The notes under the pieces are model-generated. The model did no database searches and had not been told where the DNA came from. It worked only from the letters and a program-made list of their open reading frames with translations. The position numbers were made by a program, and so were the translations under genes. From Symbiodinium natans (taxonomy: Eukaryota; Sar; Dinophyceae; Suessiales; Symbiodiniaceae), in the NCBI GenBank assembly GCA_905221605.1, contig CAJNDS010002079.1, positions 2,224,501 to 2,288,500 on the forward strand: a stretch of DNA of 64,000 bases, given 5' to 3'. This document shows positions 32,455 to 44,895 of the stretch, piece by piece; position 1 is the first letter of the stretch, and every line of letters begins with the position of its first letter.

Positions 32455-35400
32455 TGAAGCGCGAGGCCGCACGATCGTCACAACACGGCAAGCGCCCCAT
32501 GAGGCGCCATCGTTCCCCAGCTCGGTTGTGCTCTCGGACATTCTTTAGCTTCCCTTCTTTCCAAAACCCTAAACCCTCAACCCTGAACCCTAAACCCCAA
32601 ACCCCCAAACCCTAAACCCCCAAACCCTAAACCCTAAACCCTAAACCCTCAGCAGAAATTCTTCTGAAAGGTAACAGCCCACCACTCAGCCGACCCCAGG
32701 CCCTAATGATGACTCGGCCCTATAGGCTGTCCCTTCCAGCAATCCTCAAAGCAGCCGTGGAAGCCACTCTTCATCTTTGCTCCTGACCCTTTAGGGTTTA
32801 GGGTTTGGGATTTGGAGTTTGGTTGGGATTTGGAGTTTGGGGTTTGGGGTTTTGGGTTTTGGGTACCCCATTGCTACGTCGAGGGCTTCGGTTTAGGCGG
32901 TTTGGGGTGCGCATGCCCTCAAAATGATCTAAAGCCTATGGTTAGGGTTTGGGGGTTTAGGGTTTAGGGTGTTAGGGCTTAGAGTTGAGGGTTTAGGGTT
33001 TAGAGTTGCTACTGGCAAGATGCTGCCGCTTGAAGTATCCACCCGCCCGGGTTTAGGGTTCAGGGTTTAGGGCTACCCTAAACCCCCAAACCATTTCGGT
33101 ATGGGTTTAGGGCTTCGTGTGTACTACGAACCCATCTACTGAGTCGATCCAGTGCCACGAGGGCATCTTGTATTGAAATCGCCTCCATCTCCCTCAACCC
33201 CAAACCGCCCAAATCCTATAAGCCCTCTGAACCCTATAACGCCCCTAAACCCCAACCATAAACCCTAAACCTGAACCCTGAACCCTAAACCCTAAACCCT
33301 AACACGCAAGCACGTCCCTCAGCAGAAGCGCTGCGAGTTAACAGCATCAAGGCTCTCTCAGCTTCCCCTCCACTTCTTGGGGCGTTTTGGCGGCGGGTGC
33401 CGAGGCCTTAAAGTTACGTAGGGTTTCCAGGCTAGGTCTTTCAGGTACGTCTGAAGAAAAGGGACCTCGATCACGAATGCAATTGCAGAGCAAAGCCGGC
33501 CAGGATGGAAAACTCCGAACCCTAAACCCTAAACCCTAAACCCTAAACCCTAAACCCTAAACCCTAAACCCTAAACCCTAAACCCTAAACCCTAAACCCT
33601 AAACCCTAAACCCTAAACCCTAAACCCTAAACCCTAAACCCTAAACCCTAAACCCTAAACCCTAAACCCTAAACCCTAAACCCTAAACCCTAAACCCTAA
33701 CCGGAAAAGGAACATGAAGCTCTGCGCCACCTCGTGCGCACCTGAAGAGCCGAGGGATGCGCCCCAAGCACATTTTAGGGTTTAGGGTTTAGGGTTTAGG
33801 GTTTAGGGTTTCGGGTTTAGGGTTTAGGGTTTAGGCCATAAAGGACGTGCATAACTACTAGGACCCAGAGTAGGCCCTTATTCCCTTTCTTGAGGGCTCA
33901 GGTTCCCTTAGAAGCCCTTTTAACCAAACAGGACACCCTAATTATTCCTAGGTTCCTCTTGGGGCTAGACTCTATCTAAGGGTAGTTACATGGTCCCTTA
34001 GCAAGACGGTTCTATAGTCATGTTCCTAAGACCCGAAACCTTGCCCAAAGAACGGAGGTTTAGGGTTTAGGGTTTAGGGTTTGGGGTTTAGGGTTTAGGG
34101 TTTAGGGTTTAGGGTTTAGGGTTTAGGGTTTAGGGTTTAGGGTTTAGGGTTTAGGATTTAGGGTTTAGGGTTTAGGGTTTAGCCTGTGATACCCTGAGCC
34201 CTGACACCCTGACACCCTGAAGCCTGAACCCGAGGTGCCCCGAACGTAAGCCTAAACCCCAAAGGGAGGAGGATGCCAAGGCTTCTCATAAACTGGGTTT
34301 TGGAGTACTACACTTTAATACTTTTTTTGGTTCTGGGTTCCTATAATAGCTACTTGTACCTAAAAAGTATATACTTTTTTTCCAGGGTCTACTCCAAAGC
34401 TGAGTAAATGACTTCTTGTGAGGTCTCTGTTGTTGACAAACGAGGCGTCGTGCCAGGCTTATGTATCTACAATTTTATATATTTGTCTTAGTAGAACTCG
34501 TATGTATGTATACATTTTTCCTATTGGGCAACAGTTTATCGGTGAGCATCTTGCTTTTGTTTCACGGATATACAGGGTTTAGTTGTTTGAGCTTACGGTT
34601 TCGCCTGCTGTCGTCCTTGCTTTCAGACACTCCTGTGCGCCAAAAAAGCCTTGGCGTTTTGCAACCCGAAGTTTTGCATGCCGCAGAGCTTTCGGAACTG
34701 GAGAGGCGAGGGATATGGGCGTTAGGGTTTAAGAATAAGGGGTTAGGGTTTAAGAATAAGGGTTTAGGGTTTAGGGTTTACGGTTTAGGGCTTCGGGAAA
34801 CCCAAGATTCAGGGCACTTGTAGATTGATGGCCAGCAAAACCTCTGCCAGCTGTGCGGCTAAACACAGACTGCAGACCTTGAGTTTAGGGTTTAGGGTTT
34901 GGGGTTTAGGGCTTAGGGTTTCAGGTTTAGGGTTTAGGGTTTAGGGCTCCTGGTCGTAGGGCCCCCAAAGAAGGGGCCAACAGAGCGGGATCCCTCGCAA
35001 TGGCGCAGCCGTGGCTGGAAAGCAAGTGTGCAGATCTGTGCACTGGCATCGACAGGTATCTGGGTCGAATTTAGGTTTAGGGTTTAGGGTTTAGGGTTTA
35101 GGGTTTAGGGTTTCCAAATGGGCATTCCTTCAAAAATGCAGGCGAAGGTGTGCCATGAAAGCCTAAAATTGACACATTTCAAAACACTAAGGCGCATTTC
35201 AAAGTACAAGCTACTTTGGAGCATCTTCATTCATGTGTGGCAACACCTAATACGGAGCATGCCATTGCAATTATGCAGTAGCCCACAGCAGCACCACCCC
35301 TTTGACCCTAAACCCTAAACCCTAAACCCTAAAAAAAAAAATGGCCAGCCTTGATATATCTGTCGCTGAACATTTTTGCAATCTCGATTGCAAAAGAGCA

Positions 35401-38400
35401 TGCTGAAAGAAGTAATATGGGGGGCCTGAATAGGGTTTAGGGTTTAGGGTTTAGGGTTTAGGGTTTAGGGGTGTATTCTTGTATAATCATGTAGGGCCGC
35501 CCTCAGGGAATGCTATGACGATCAGCAATAACCGCAACATACACGGCCTTCAATTTTGACTTTGTTTCGATTTCAATGGCGCGCGCTCTGTCTTTGAAGA
35601 TATAAGTCGTTACCTCCAGATTGGTTTCAAAGTTTACAAAAAGACGAAAAACCTCAAAGATTCAGGGTTTAGGGTTTAGTGTTTAGGGTTTAGGCCCTGA
35701 GCTCACACTGTAAGGCTACTCACCTCCAGCAACTGGTTCAGTTGCAAGTTTTTTGTCGGGTTTGTTGTGAAGATATCTTGTTTGGCAACTTCGAGCGAAA
35801 TCGGATTCCCTGGGACAGAACGCAGTAGCCCTCCAGGAAGGCAGGGTTGTCGCGAGTAAAGCAGCGTAGTCATCATACGGCAAAATATCAGGTGGATAAG
35901 CCTTAAACCCTAAACCCTAAACCCTAAGCCCTCCATGGGTGTCAGGAGCCAGCCCCGGGGCTACGAGCCTTGGGGTTCCTACACCAGGATGCTCGCCTAA
36001 AGGCATACACTATGAACCAGGACCCAAGGACCCAGAGTAGGCCCCTATTCACTTTATTTTTGGGTTTAGGGTGCACGGTTCAGGGCTACTACGACCCAGA
36101 GCAGGCCCCTTTTTTTTCCCCTCTTTCTAGGGGCTTAGGTTGCCTTGCAAGCTCCGTTAAACCCAAAAGGGGTCCTCTTTTGATTCCTAGTTTATTCTTG
36201 GGGCTAGTGAAGAAGCTGATTTCATGAAGCTGTATGCGCTCGTGGTAACGAAAGCTAGCAGTCCATGGAAGCTGAAACCTGCATCAAAACTCAGAAGTGC
36301 ATTAGGGTTTAGGGTTTAGGGTTTAGGGTTTAGGGTTTAGGGTTTAGGGTTACGTAGGGTTTAGGGTGTATGGCCTTCTCAACAACAGCTTGACCGAAAC
36401 GGATGTAGCAGTTATTCAAAAATGCCATCTCGGTTTTCGTATACGCGCAACTGGTCATGCAACCCACTGTGTTTTCCTCGCATATAAGACCCAGGCTACT
36501 CTGCAGCCTCTGTCAGATGAAAGGCACAACAAAACAAGCATCCTGGACCAATCTTTGTCACTCTGCCATGTATAGTTCTATGGAAAAGCACCGCAAGTAC
36601 ATTTGGTGAGTTCTCTATCTTATGGTCTCTTTTTTGGATTACTATTGCATGGCGACTGCGAATATTTAGGCGACCCGAACACGGGCCATAAATTTGAAAG
36701 CTGACAATTTCGAGTATGTTCGACTAATCTTCTTGCTACTTTCAATGCCAGGCTCTCAACAAGCCGTGCCTAGATGCTTCTTATTCCCCTTTACACCCAA
36801 AAAGGGCACCCTTTGGATTCCTAGGTTACTCTTGGGTCTAGTATATGTTTCTTATCGTTGTTGGTGCTTGCAGGCTTTATACATGTGGCGAAAAAGTGGA
36901 AAATCAATCTTCTGCGTACAATGCTTGCAGTCACCTACAGTTACAACACATAGTGCAAGGTTGTTGTGAGTTGCACCACGCTTTCCCTCCACCTCGCACA
37001 GGTATCTGGACTCCAAGCAGAGTTTGAACGGTGCAAATGCTGCTGCTTATGTTCTTTGCTCGCCCTTGTGCTCCCAGCGCTCGGCATCCGGGCCACGCCT
37101 CCGGTGAGGATTTAGGGTTTAGGGTTTAGGGTTTAGGGCTCAGGGCTCAGGGCTCAGGGCTTAGGGTTTATGGTTCAGGGTTTGGGCTTTAGAGTTTAGG
37201 GATGCCAGGCATCGTTTTTGCAATACTTTTTTAACTATACACTTTTTGGCTTCTAAGGAAAAGTACAACCCTTGTAGGGTAGATGTATGAATTGGTTACT
37301 TGGGGTTTCATGGTACTTAGTAACCCAATTCTAACTGTACTTATAAGCCAATCATAAGCTTAAGGGGCTTATCCTTGGTAGGATAAGGGGGGACCCTTAA
37401 AAGGGAACCCCTTCTGAACCCTCTTCTGGCTCTCTTAAAAAGGGACCTTATTCAGAGGGTCTATATCCCCAAGGGTCCCCCTAATCCTATCCCCTAGCTT
37501 AGAAATAGTTAGAGCTACACGTAGAGTTCGGTTATAGGTGCCCTGAACCTCCAAGCACGGCCCCGGCTCCGAGCAAGGCATGTTCATGGCGGGGCAACTT
37601 GTTCAAAAGGCGCGCCCATGGGCCCTAAACCCTAAACCCTAAACCCTAAACCCTAAACCCTAAACCCTAAACCCTAAACCCTGAGGCTAGTAGGCTTACA
37701 ATTCGGTACCATCAAGCCACAGAACTCGGATTCCTGCAGCTGGAGCCCTTCACCCGACACCCGCAAACCAACCCCTAAACCCTCAACCCCCAAAACCCTA
37801 AACCCCAAACCCCGAACCCTAAACCCCAAGCCCCTAAACCCTAAACCCCAAACCCTAAACCCCAAACCCTAAACCCTAAACCCTAAACCCCGAAGGCGAA
37901 ACCTTGGGCGACCTCGGCTTCTTGGCGCGAGGCACGCTGCGAAGTACTCGCTACAGGAGTCGACTCCCCGACCTCCCGAAAAAAAATCCACCAAAAGTTA
38001 GGGGTTTCGGGGCTTAGGGTTTAGGATGTAGGGTTTTAGGGTTTAGGTTTTAGGGTTTAGGGTTGAGGGTTGAGGGTTGAGGGTTTAAGGTTTAGGGTTG
38101 GGGGGTTTGGGGGTTTGGGGGTTAGGGTTTAGGGTTTAGGGTTTAGGGTCCAACCAGGGTCCAGGGGGAGGGACCCGTTCCCTTCCCCACGGCATCAGGG
38201 GTAGGGTTTAGGGTTTAGGCGTTCAGGGGTTTAGGGTTTAGGGTTTAGGGTTTGGGGTTTAGGGTTTGGGTGGGGTTTAGGGTTTGGGGATTGGGGGTCT
38301 CGGAGTTTAGGGGTCAGGGTGAGGAGGTACGGGTTGAGGGTGCAAAGGGCGGTTCTTTCCGGGCAACTCCCCAAGTAGTGAAACCTTCGCTTCGAGTTGA

Positions 38401-38483
38401 CTTGGAGAAACCCTAAACCCTAAACCCGAAGCCCTAAACCCTAAACCCTAAACCCTAAACCCTAAACCCTAAACCCCAAATCC
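32455..38483. repeat. Repeat-rich stretch, no confident gene
   Basis: Main arrays are CCCTAAA at 33525-33700 (about 25 units, the longest perfect run), TTTAGGG at 33777-33834, 34055-34185, 35073-35113 and 36303-36350, and CCCTAAA/CCCCAAA at 37618-37895. Family A-like fragments occur near 33860-33975, 36080-36205 and 36770-36840. A few protein-like pieces (34627-34711, DTPVRQKSLGVLQPEVLHAA; 35000-35056, MAQPWLESKCADLCTGID) could be isolated exons, but nothing connects them. Confidence 0.6.
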
Positions 38484-40354
38484 ATGACAGGAGTCAGCTG
38501 CCTCAATAGCAACCCGAGCGTGAGGAGCACCTGTTCCGGCTACAAGGCCCACTCTGCAAGATGTGGGGTTTAGGGTTTAGGGGTTTAGGGTTTAGGGTGC
38601 GGGGTTTAGGATTCAGGGTTCTAAGTTTTAGGGTTAGGGTTGAGGAGTGAGGGATTTGTCATTTTTTGGAGGTAGGTTGTTTAAATGGATTCCCCAATAG
38701 CCCGAAGAGATCGGGAATCAAAAAGGAGCCCACACTTTCTGAGCAACCCACTCCTTGAGTGCCTGGAACAGGGGTTCCCCTACCACCCCCCTCTATACTA
38801 CCTCCCCTGGGTTCGCCCCCATAATTAAGGCTATTTAGGGATAATGAAGCTGATTTAAGGCTATTAAAGGGGGAACCTGAAGTCATGGGTAGAGTAGAGG
38901 TAGAACTGGATAACACTGCACTTGCCACACCGATCAGAAGCTGCCGTCTGCACGCAATTTCCCCAAGGCCTCTGACCCTACAACCTTGCTTTCCTTGCTA
39001 CTCAAACCCTAAGCCCTAAACCTAGGATGCACAGTAGTGCCCTTATTCCCTTTTTTGGGGGGTTAGGTTCCCTTATAAACCCCTTTAAGCAAAAAGGGTA
39101 CCCTTGTTAATCCTGGGTTACTGAGCATCCTAGAAACACAGAACCGCCACAAATCTCCGAGATAAGGCAGGGAGCATGCCTTTGAGTGAGCCGCCGGTTT
39201 TCCCGACTGAGATGATGGCAGTCTGCCCCGGCGCGTACTGGTGCTCAAAAGAGCAGCTTGGAACGTTACCTAAACCCTAAACCCTAAACCCTAAACCCTA
39301 AACCCTAAACCCTAAACTCTACAGGGTGTAGGGATTCCCTGTGCTAGTATTACTGCACTGTTACATTTTATTTCTGGCATTGCTTATACTTTCATGGCTC
39401 GTTGGGTGAGGCGTGCAAGCTGGACAACTAAGGCAGGAAACGTGCACCTGCCAAGGTGAGATCACCTATGCTACGGAGCTCTTCACGGGTGAAACCTATA
39501 CCGTACCTGAGGCCAGCAGGGTGTGGCCTCCTTTTTCCCCTTCTTTTGTGAGTTCAAGGCTCCCTTCGCAAAGTAACCAACCCGAAAAAAGGGTGCCCTT
39601 GTTATGAGATGGTTTGTGAGGTAGCAAGTATGTAATTCAAGGCAGGCTGTCGCTTGCTGTGTAGCCACGACTGTCTAGCTTATAAGCCAGGTAGAGGCAC
39701 CCGTCCTGAACTTGCAGGTAGCTTCCCTACGATGTTCGGGGTAGGGTTTGGGGTTTAGGGTTAGGGTTTAGGGTTTAGGGTTCAGGGTTCAGGGTTCAGG
39801 GTTTAGGGGTTAGGGTTTAGGGTTTAGGGTTTAGGGTTTGCGGGGTTTACGTTACTAGGGATACCTTATTGGGGTCCTTATTGTAAGGGAATTTGCTCTT
39901 TGGGGGTCTCTATTAAGGGTCCCTCATTCTCGTAAACCCCCAATACCCCAACTGCCTCTAGAGAGCACACGTGGTGTATATTTTCATGGCCGGATTACTT
40001 TGCTCTTTAGGCACGTGGACTCTTTTGGGACTGCACCTGAGGCCGAGCAGAAGTACAAGGTTGTCTCGAACGGAACATGGCTGTGTGGGACGGATCAGTC
40101 GGGACGGCCGTTCGCGGACCCTGCGCCCTACAAAGTGACTCTTCAGGGTTTACTGGTTAGGCATTGGTGTAGGACAGTGCCCATGTGTTTGATTGAAGAG
40201 CGTTTTTACAGCGAGGGCCTTGGTTGGGGGTACCCTCACACCAAACCCTAAACCCCTAAACCCCAAACCTTAAACCCTAAACCCCCAAACCCTCAACCAA
40301 GGTGAAGCACTGCTGGTGCACGCCCAAAGGCATTCTGGACATTGCCGCTGGATG
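38484..40354 (+). CDS. Putative Cys-rich protein exons, family unknown
   Basis: Exon-like pieces in order are: 38488-38560 (GVSCLNSNPSVRSTCSGYKA), 39134 to about 39270 (SEPPVFPTEMMAVCPGAYWC), 39440-39520 (CTCQGEITYATELFTGETYT), about 40011-40131 (VVSNGTWLCGTDQSGRPFAD), and about 40301-40354 (VKHCWCTPKGILDIAAG, then TGA). Repeated Cys pairs and Thr/Gly-rich strands suggest a secreted or extracellular domain. A family A element sits just before the second piece. I do not recognise the family, and splice junctions were not resolved. Confidence 0.35.
39022..39133. mobile_element. Introner family A, copy 2
   Basis: It starts CTAGGATGCACAGTAG and ends TGAGCATCCTAG, with the same interior as copy 1 (26712-26824). 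AAAC flanks it on both sides, a 4-bp target duplication. It directly precedes a possible exon. Confidence 0.85.
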
Positions 40355-41038
40355 ACTCGGTTTAGGGTTTAGGGTTTTTTAGGGTTTCGGGTTTAGGGTT
40401 CAGGGTTCGGGGTTTAGGGTTTAGGGTTTAGGGTGAAGGGTTTAGGGTTTAGGGTTAAGGGCGGGTTCCATTTATATGCCCACAGTTTCAAGTTTCAAGC
40501 CGCTACTTACAAGTTACTACACTACACATTGTAAGGACTTACGGGCAAGTTTTGAGTACTTGAAGCTTTGCTGCTACCCTCATGAATCAGTCTGAGCCTT
40601 GAACCCAAACCTCAGACCTTAACTCACTAACCCCCACACCTAGCCCGAAACCAACCCTCAACCCCAACCCCCAAGTGGCAGGACCCAATATACCAAACTA
40701 CCATCCAAGGGCAAAGGGTGCAGAGGAGCATGTCGGATTCCGGGCCCGAAACCCCAAGCCCAAGGTACAGCAACATGGAGGGGGCCAGATAGAGAAGAAG
40801 AAGTGCTCTGAGATAGTGACTGATGACTTCAACCGCTTCAGCCCTCGACGCCTCCAACGCCGAGATGCCCAAAGGGGGGATGCTTGGCGCAGTCTTGCGG
40901 GGGTCCGGGTTTAGGGTTGAGGGGGTATACCATGTGAGCTGCGATCATATGTTCTTTGTTTACTTACACTATGTAAACTTGATGTGCATAATACACACAC
41001 ATATATGTATATATATATATGTATAGATTGTTTTTTCC

Positions 41039-41105
41039 CCCTCCCCGCCTCCCCCCTCCCCGCCTCCCCCCGCCCCTCCCCCCCCCCTGCCCCCCTCCCC
41101 CCTCA
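41039..41105. repeat. C-rich low-complexity tract
   Basis: CCCCTCCCCGCCTCC-type sequence; nearly all bases are pyrimidine on the + strand. A similar tract lies at 57112-57180. Confidence 0.85.
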
Positions 41106-41825
41106 GAGGCGCCGAAATCCAAGTTCGTGCGGGGTGCCGAAGTGGATCAAGTCGCCAAATCGTGCTGAACAATGGGGGCCAAACAGGTCATAGGGGCCAA
41201 AACGGATCAAATCGCCAAATTCGTGCTGAACAAGGGTAAAATTGATCAAATCGCAAAATTAGTGTTTAACATGTAGGGTCTATATGGTAGAGAGGTTTAG
41301 GGTTGGTTGAAAGGTGTGTGTGTGTGTGTGCGTGTTCACAGATGATTCCATATATACATATACGTACTTATATATATATATATAGTTGTACATATGTTAT
41401 GTGCTGCTTTGTATCCTATACATATATGATGTTTGAGGCACAGGCTTCCTCGGGATGGTTCGGGGGGTGCGCCGTCCGTAAGTTGAGGGTTTTGGGTTTT
41501 TGGGTTTTGGGTTTTTGGGTTTTGGGTTTTTGGGTTTTGGGTTTTTGGGTTTGGGGTTTAGGGTTTGGGGCTTATGGGCGCTTTCTTCCATAGGGGTCCC
41601 GTCAGTGTTAAGTACTCAGCCGGCTGATGCGCGTAGTTGCCAAGGGGGCTTTTGGGTTTGAAGGGTGTGGGGACTGACACCCAATCATTGATGAGGGCTG
41701 CCGGAAAGAAAGTCGGGTGCTGGGTTCCTGATTTCAATGAGCAAAACGGTGGTGTAGGGTTCCGGGTTTATGGGTTAAACCCTTCATCCGAAAAAAGAAG
41801 TTAAAACCCACTTGGGCAACCCAGG

Positions 41826-43126
<1,301 letters not shown>

Positions 43127-43959
43127 GGTCCAAATTCTTGAAATCAACCCTCGACTGGCCCTAAACCCAAAACTTGGCCGGCCCAAAACCCCGAAAAGAC
43201 CTGAAGCCTGGTAGTGTTCAATAAGATTGGGGCCGCCCTTCGAGACCCGAAGACCACAAAAGACGTCGCTAAACCATTCGAGAGGAACCCATCCTAGACA
43301 CCGAACACCCGAACCTATGCTTACTATATTTACTTAACCGTATTGTTTCTTACTCTAGGGAATGAGGGAAGTAGGTGCCTGATATACCCCCATATATACC
43401 CTTCAAGGGGAGTTTGCACGAAGGACCACTAGATCATTTGCATATCGGGATCTAGGCTTTTAGCCTGTACTACTACGACGACTACACTATACCACTGAAG
43501 CAACGTCGATGACAACTGCAATTTCCGACCACAACCTCCTTGTAAAATCCTTAAACGTAATAGGAGTCATAATTGTAAACGCTTGCGCGCGCCGCCTCGG
43601 CGGCCGGGCCGGCCCCAACCAGGAAAGGAGGAAAGAGGGTTTCGCAAAAAAAGGATCGGTTTGCAGCTCCTCCAAGCGATTGGGGGGGGTCCCACAGGGC
43701 GGGGGGGGGGGGGGGGTTAGGGGGAAGGAGGCCCGATGCGGGTCTGCTTGTTCCAGACGCTTCTCGGCAGGAAGCCGAGGCGAATTGGGGGCACAAAAAA
43801 TCCCGATGAAGGACTGCTAGTACAAGGGGAACCTCCCAACCTCAAACACACCCCTAAACCATACGAACCCCTAAGCATACACCCTACAAGCTGCAACATT
43901 CAAAGCCCATGAATCCTGGCCGCTAAGTCCCCGAATCCCCAAAGCCCTACACACGTTCA
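43127..43959. other. Stretch without recognisable gene
   Basis: It contains a G-rich tract (43681-43717) and ordinary unique sequence. The open frames at 43487-43899 show no family motif. Confidence 0.5.
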
Positions 43960-44477
43960 AGTCTAAACCCTAAACCCTCGAACCCTAAACCCTAAACCCT
44001 AAACCCTCGACCCTCGAACCCTAAACCCTAAAAGAACCCAAACCCTAAACCCTAAACCCTCGAACCCTAAACCCTAAAAGAACCCAAACCCTAAACCCTA
44101 AACCCTAAACCCTCGAACCCTCGAACCCTCGAACCCTAAACCCTAAAAGAACCCAAACCCTAAACCCTAAACCCTAAACCCTAAACCCTAAAACCTAAAC
44201 CCTAAACCCTAAACCCTAAACCCTCGAACCCTAAACCCTAAAAGAACCCAAACCCTAAACCCTAAACCCTCGAACCCTCGAACCCTCGAACCCTCGAACC
44301 CTAAACCCGAAAAGAACCCAAACCCTAAACCCTAAACCCTAAACCCTCGAACCCTAAACCCTAAAAGAACCCAAACCCTAAACCCTAAACCCTCGAACCC
44401 TAAACCCTAAACCCGAAACCCTCGAACCCTAAACCCTAAACCCTGAACCCTGAACCCTAAACCCTAAACCCTAAACT
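43960..44477. repeat. Higher-order telomere-like array
   Basis: CCCTAAA heptamers are interspersed with CCCTCGAA units and with a recurring spacer CCCTAAAAGAACCCAAA, which appears six times. The spacer and the CGAA variants recur in similar order, giving a higher-order repeat. Confidence 0.93.
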
Positions 44478-44616
44478 GTGCCAGGTGGGGGCGAGAGGCC
44501 TCCCGGACTTGCTGGGTGCGCGAAAGCACAGCGCAGGCCTTCGAAGTCGGATTTGGGGTTTAGGGTGGTTTAGGGTTTAGGGTGGTTTAGGGTGGTTTAG
44601 GGTTTAGGGTTTAGGG

Positions 44617-44834
44617 TGCGGAGCTGCAATTTGTATTGAAGAAAAGAGTTGGTGATGAAGAATAAAGGGTCAATGTACCCGCTACCATTTGGGCTCAAGA
44701 TCGGGCCATGCGCCTAGAGAACAAAGGGTGCTTGGTGTTTTGGGTTGGTTTGTTGTTGGTTGGTCCAGGGGAATCAAGGGCTTCTGTTGGGGTTGACTGT
44801 TTTGTTCCCTGTCCTCCTTCGGTTGCCCCCCGTA
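44617..44834 (+). repeat. 5' LTR
   Basis: 218 bp, identical to 54099-54316 except at 44762. It contains AATAAA at 44661-44666, followed at 44679-44699 by a sequence matching 17 of 21 bases of the dinoflagellate spliced leader, including CCATTT and GGCTCAAG. Confidence 0.95.
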
Positions 44835-44851
44835 GGTTATGAGCCCAAGTT
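44835..44851 (+). promoter_or_regulatory. Primer-binding site, probably for a tRNA-Met fragment
   Basis: GGTTATGAGCCCAAGTT follows the LTR with no gap. Its reverse complement reads as one side of an anticodon stem (TTGGG) plus a seven-base loop CTCATAA with anticodon CAT, then CC. This resembles the internal, half-tRNA priming known for Drosophila copia (initiator tRNA-Met). It does not match the usual 3'-end PBS (TGGTATCAGAGC-type). Confidence 0.65.
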
Positions 44852-44895
44852 AGGCTTCCTGCGGAATAGGTAAGATTTTTGGTTTGTTCCGCGCC

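Noticed and set aside
33525-33700. Possible chromosome end
   Set aside because: This is the longest perfect CCCTAAA run, but unique sequence and oppositely oriented arrays continue on both sides.
44679-44699. A functional spliced-leader RNA gene
   Set aside because: The leader-like segment has four mismatches, is not followed by a GT donor, and lies inside an LTR; a relic or captured end is more likely.
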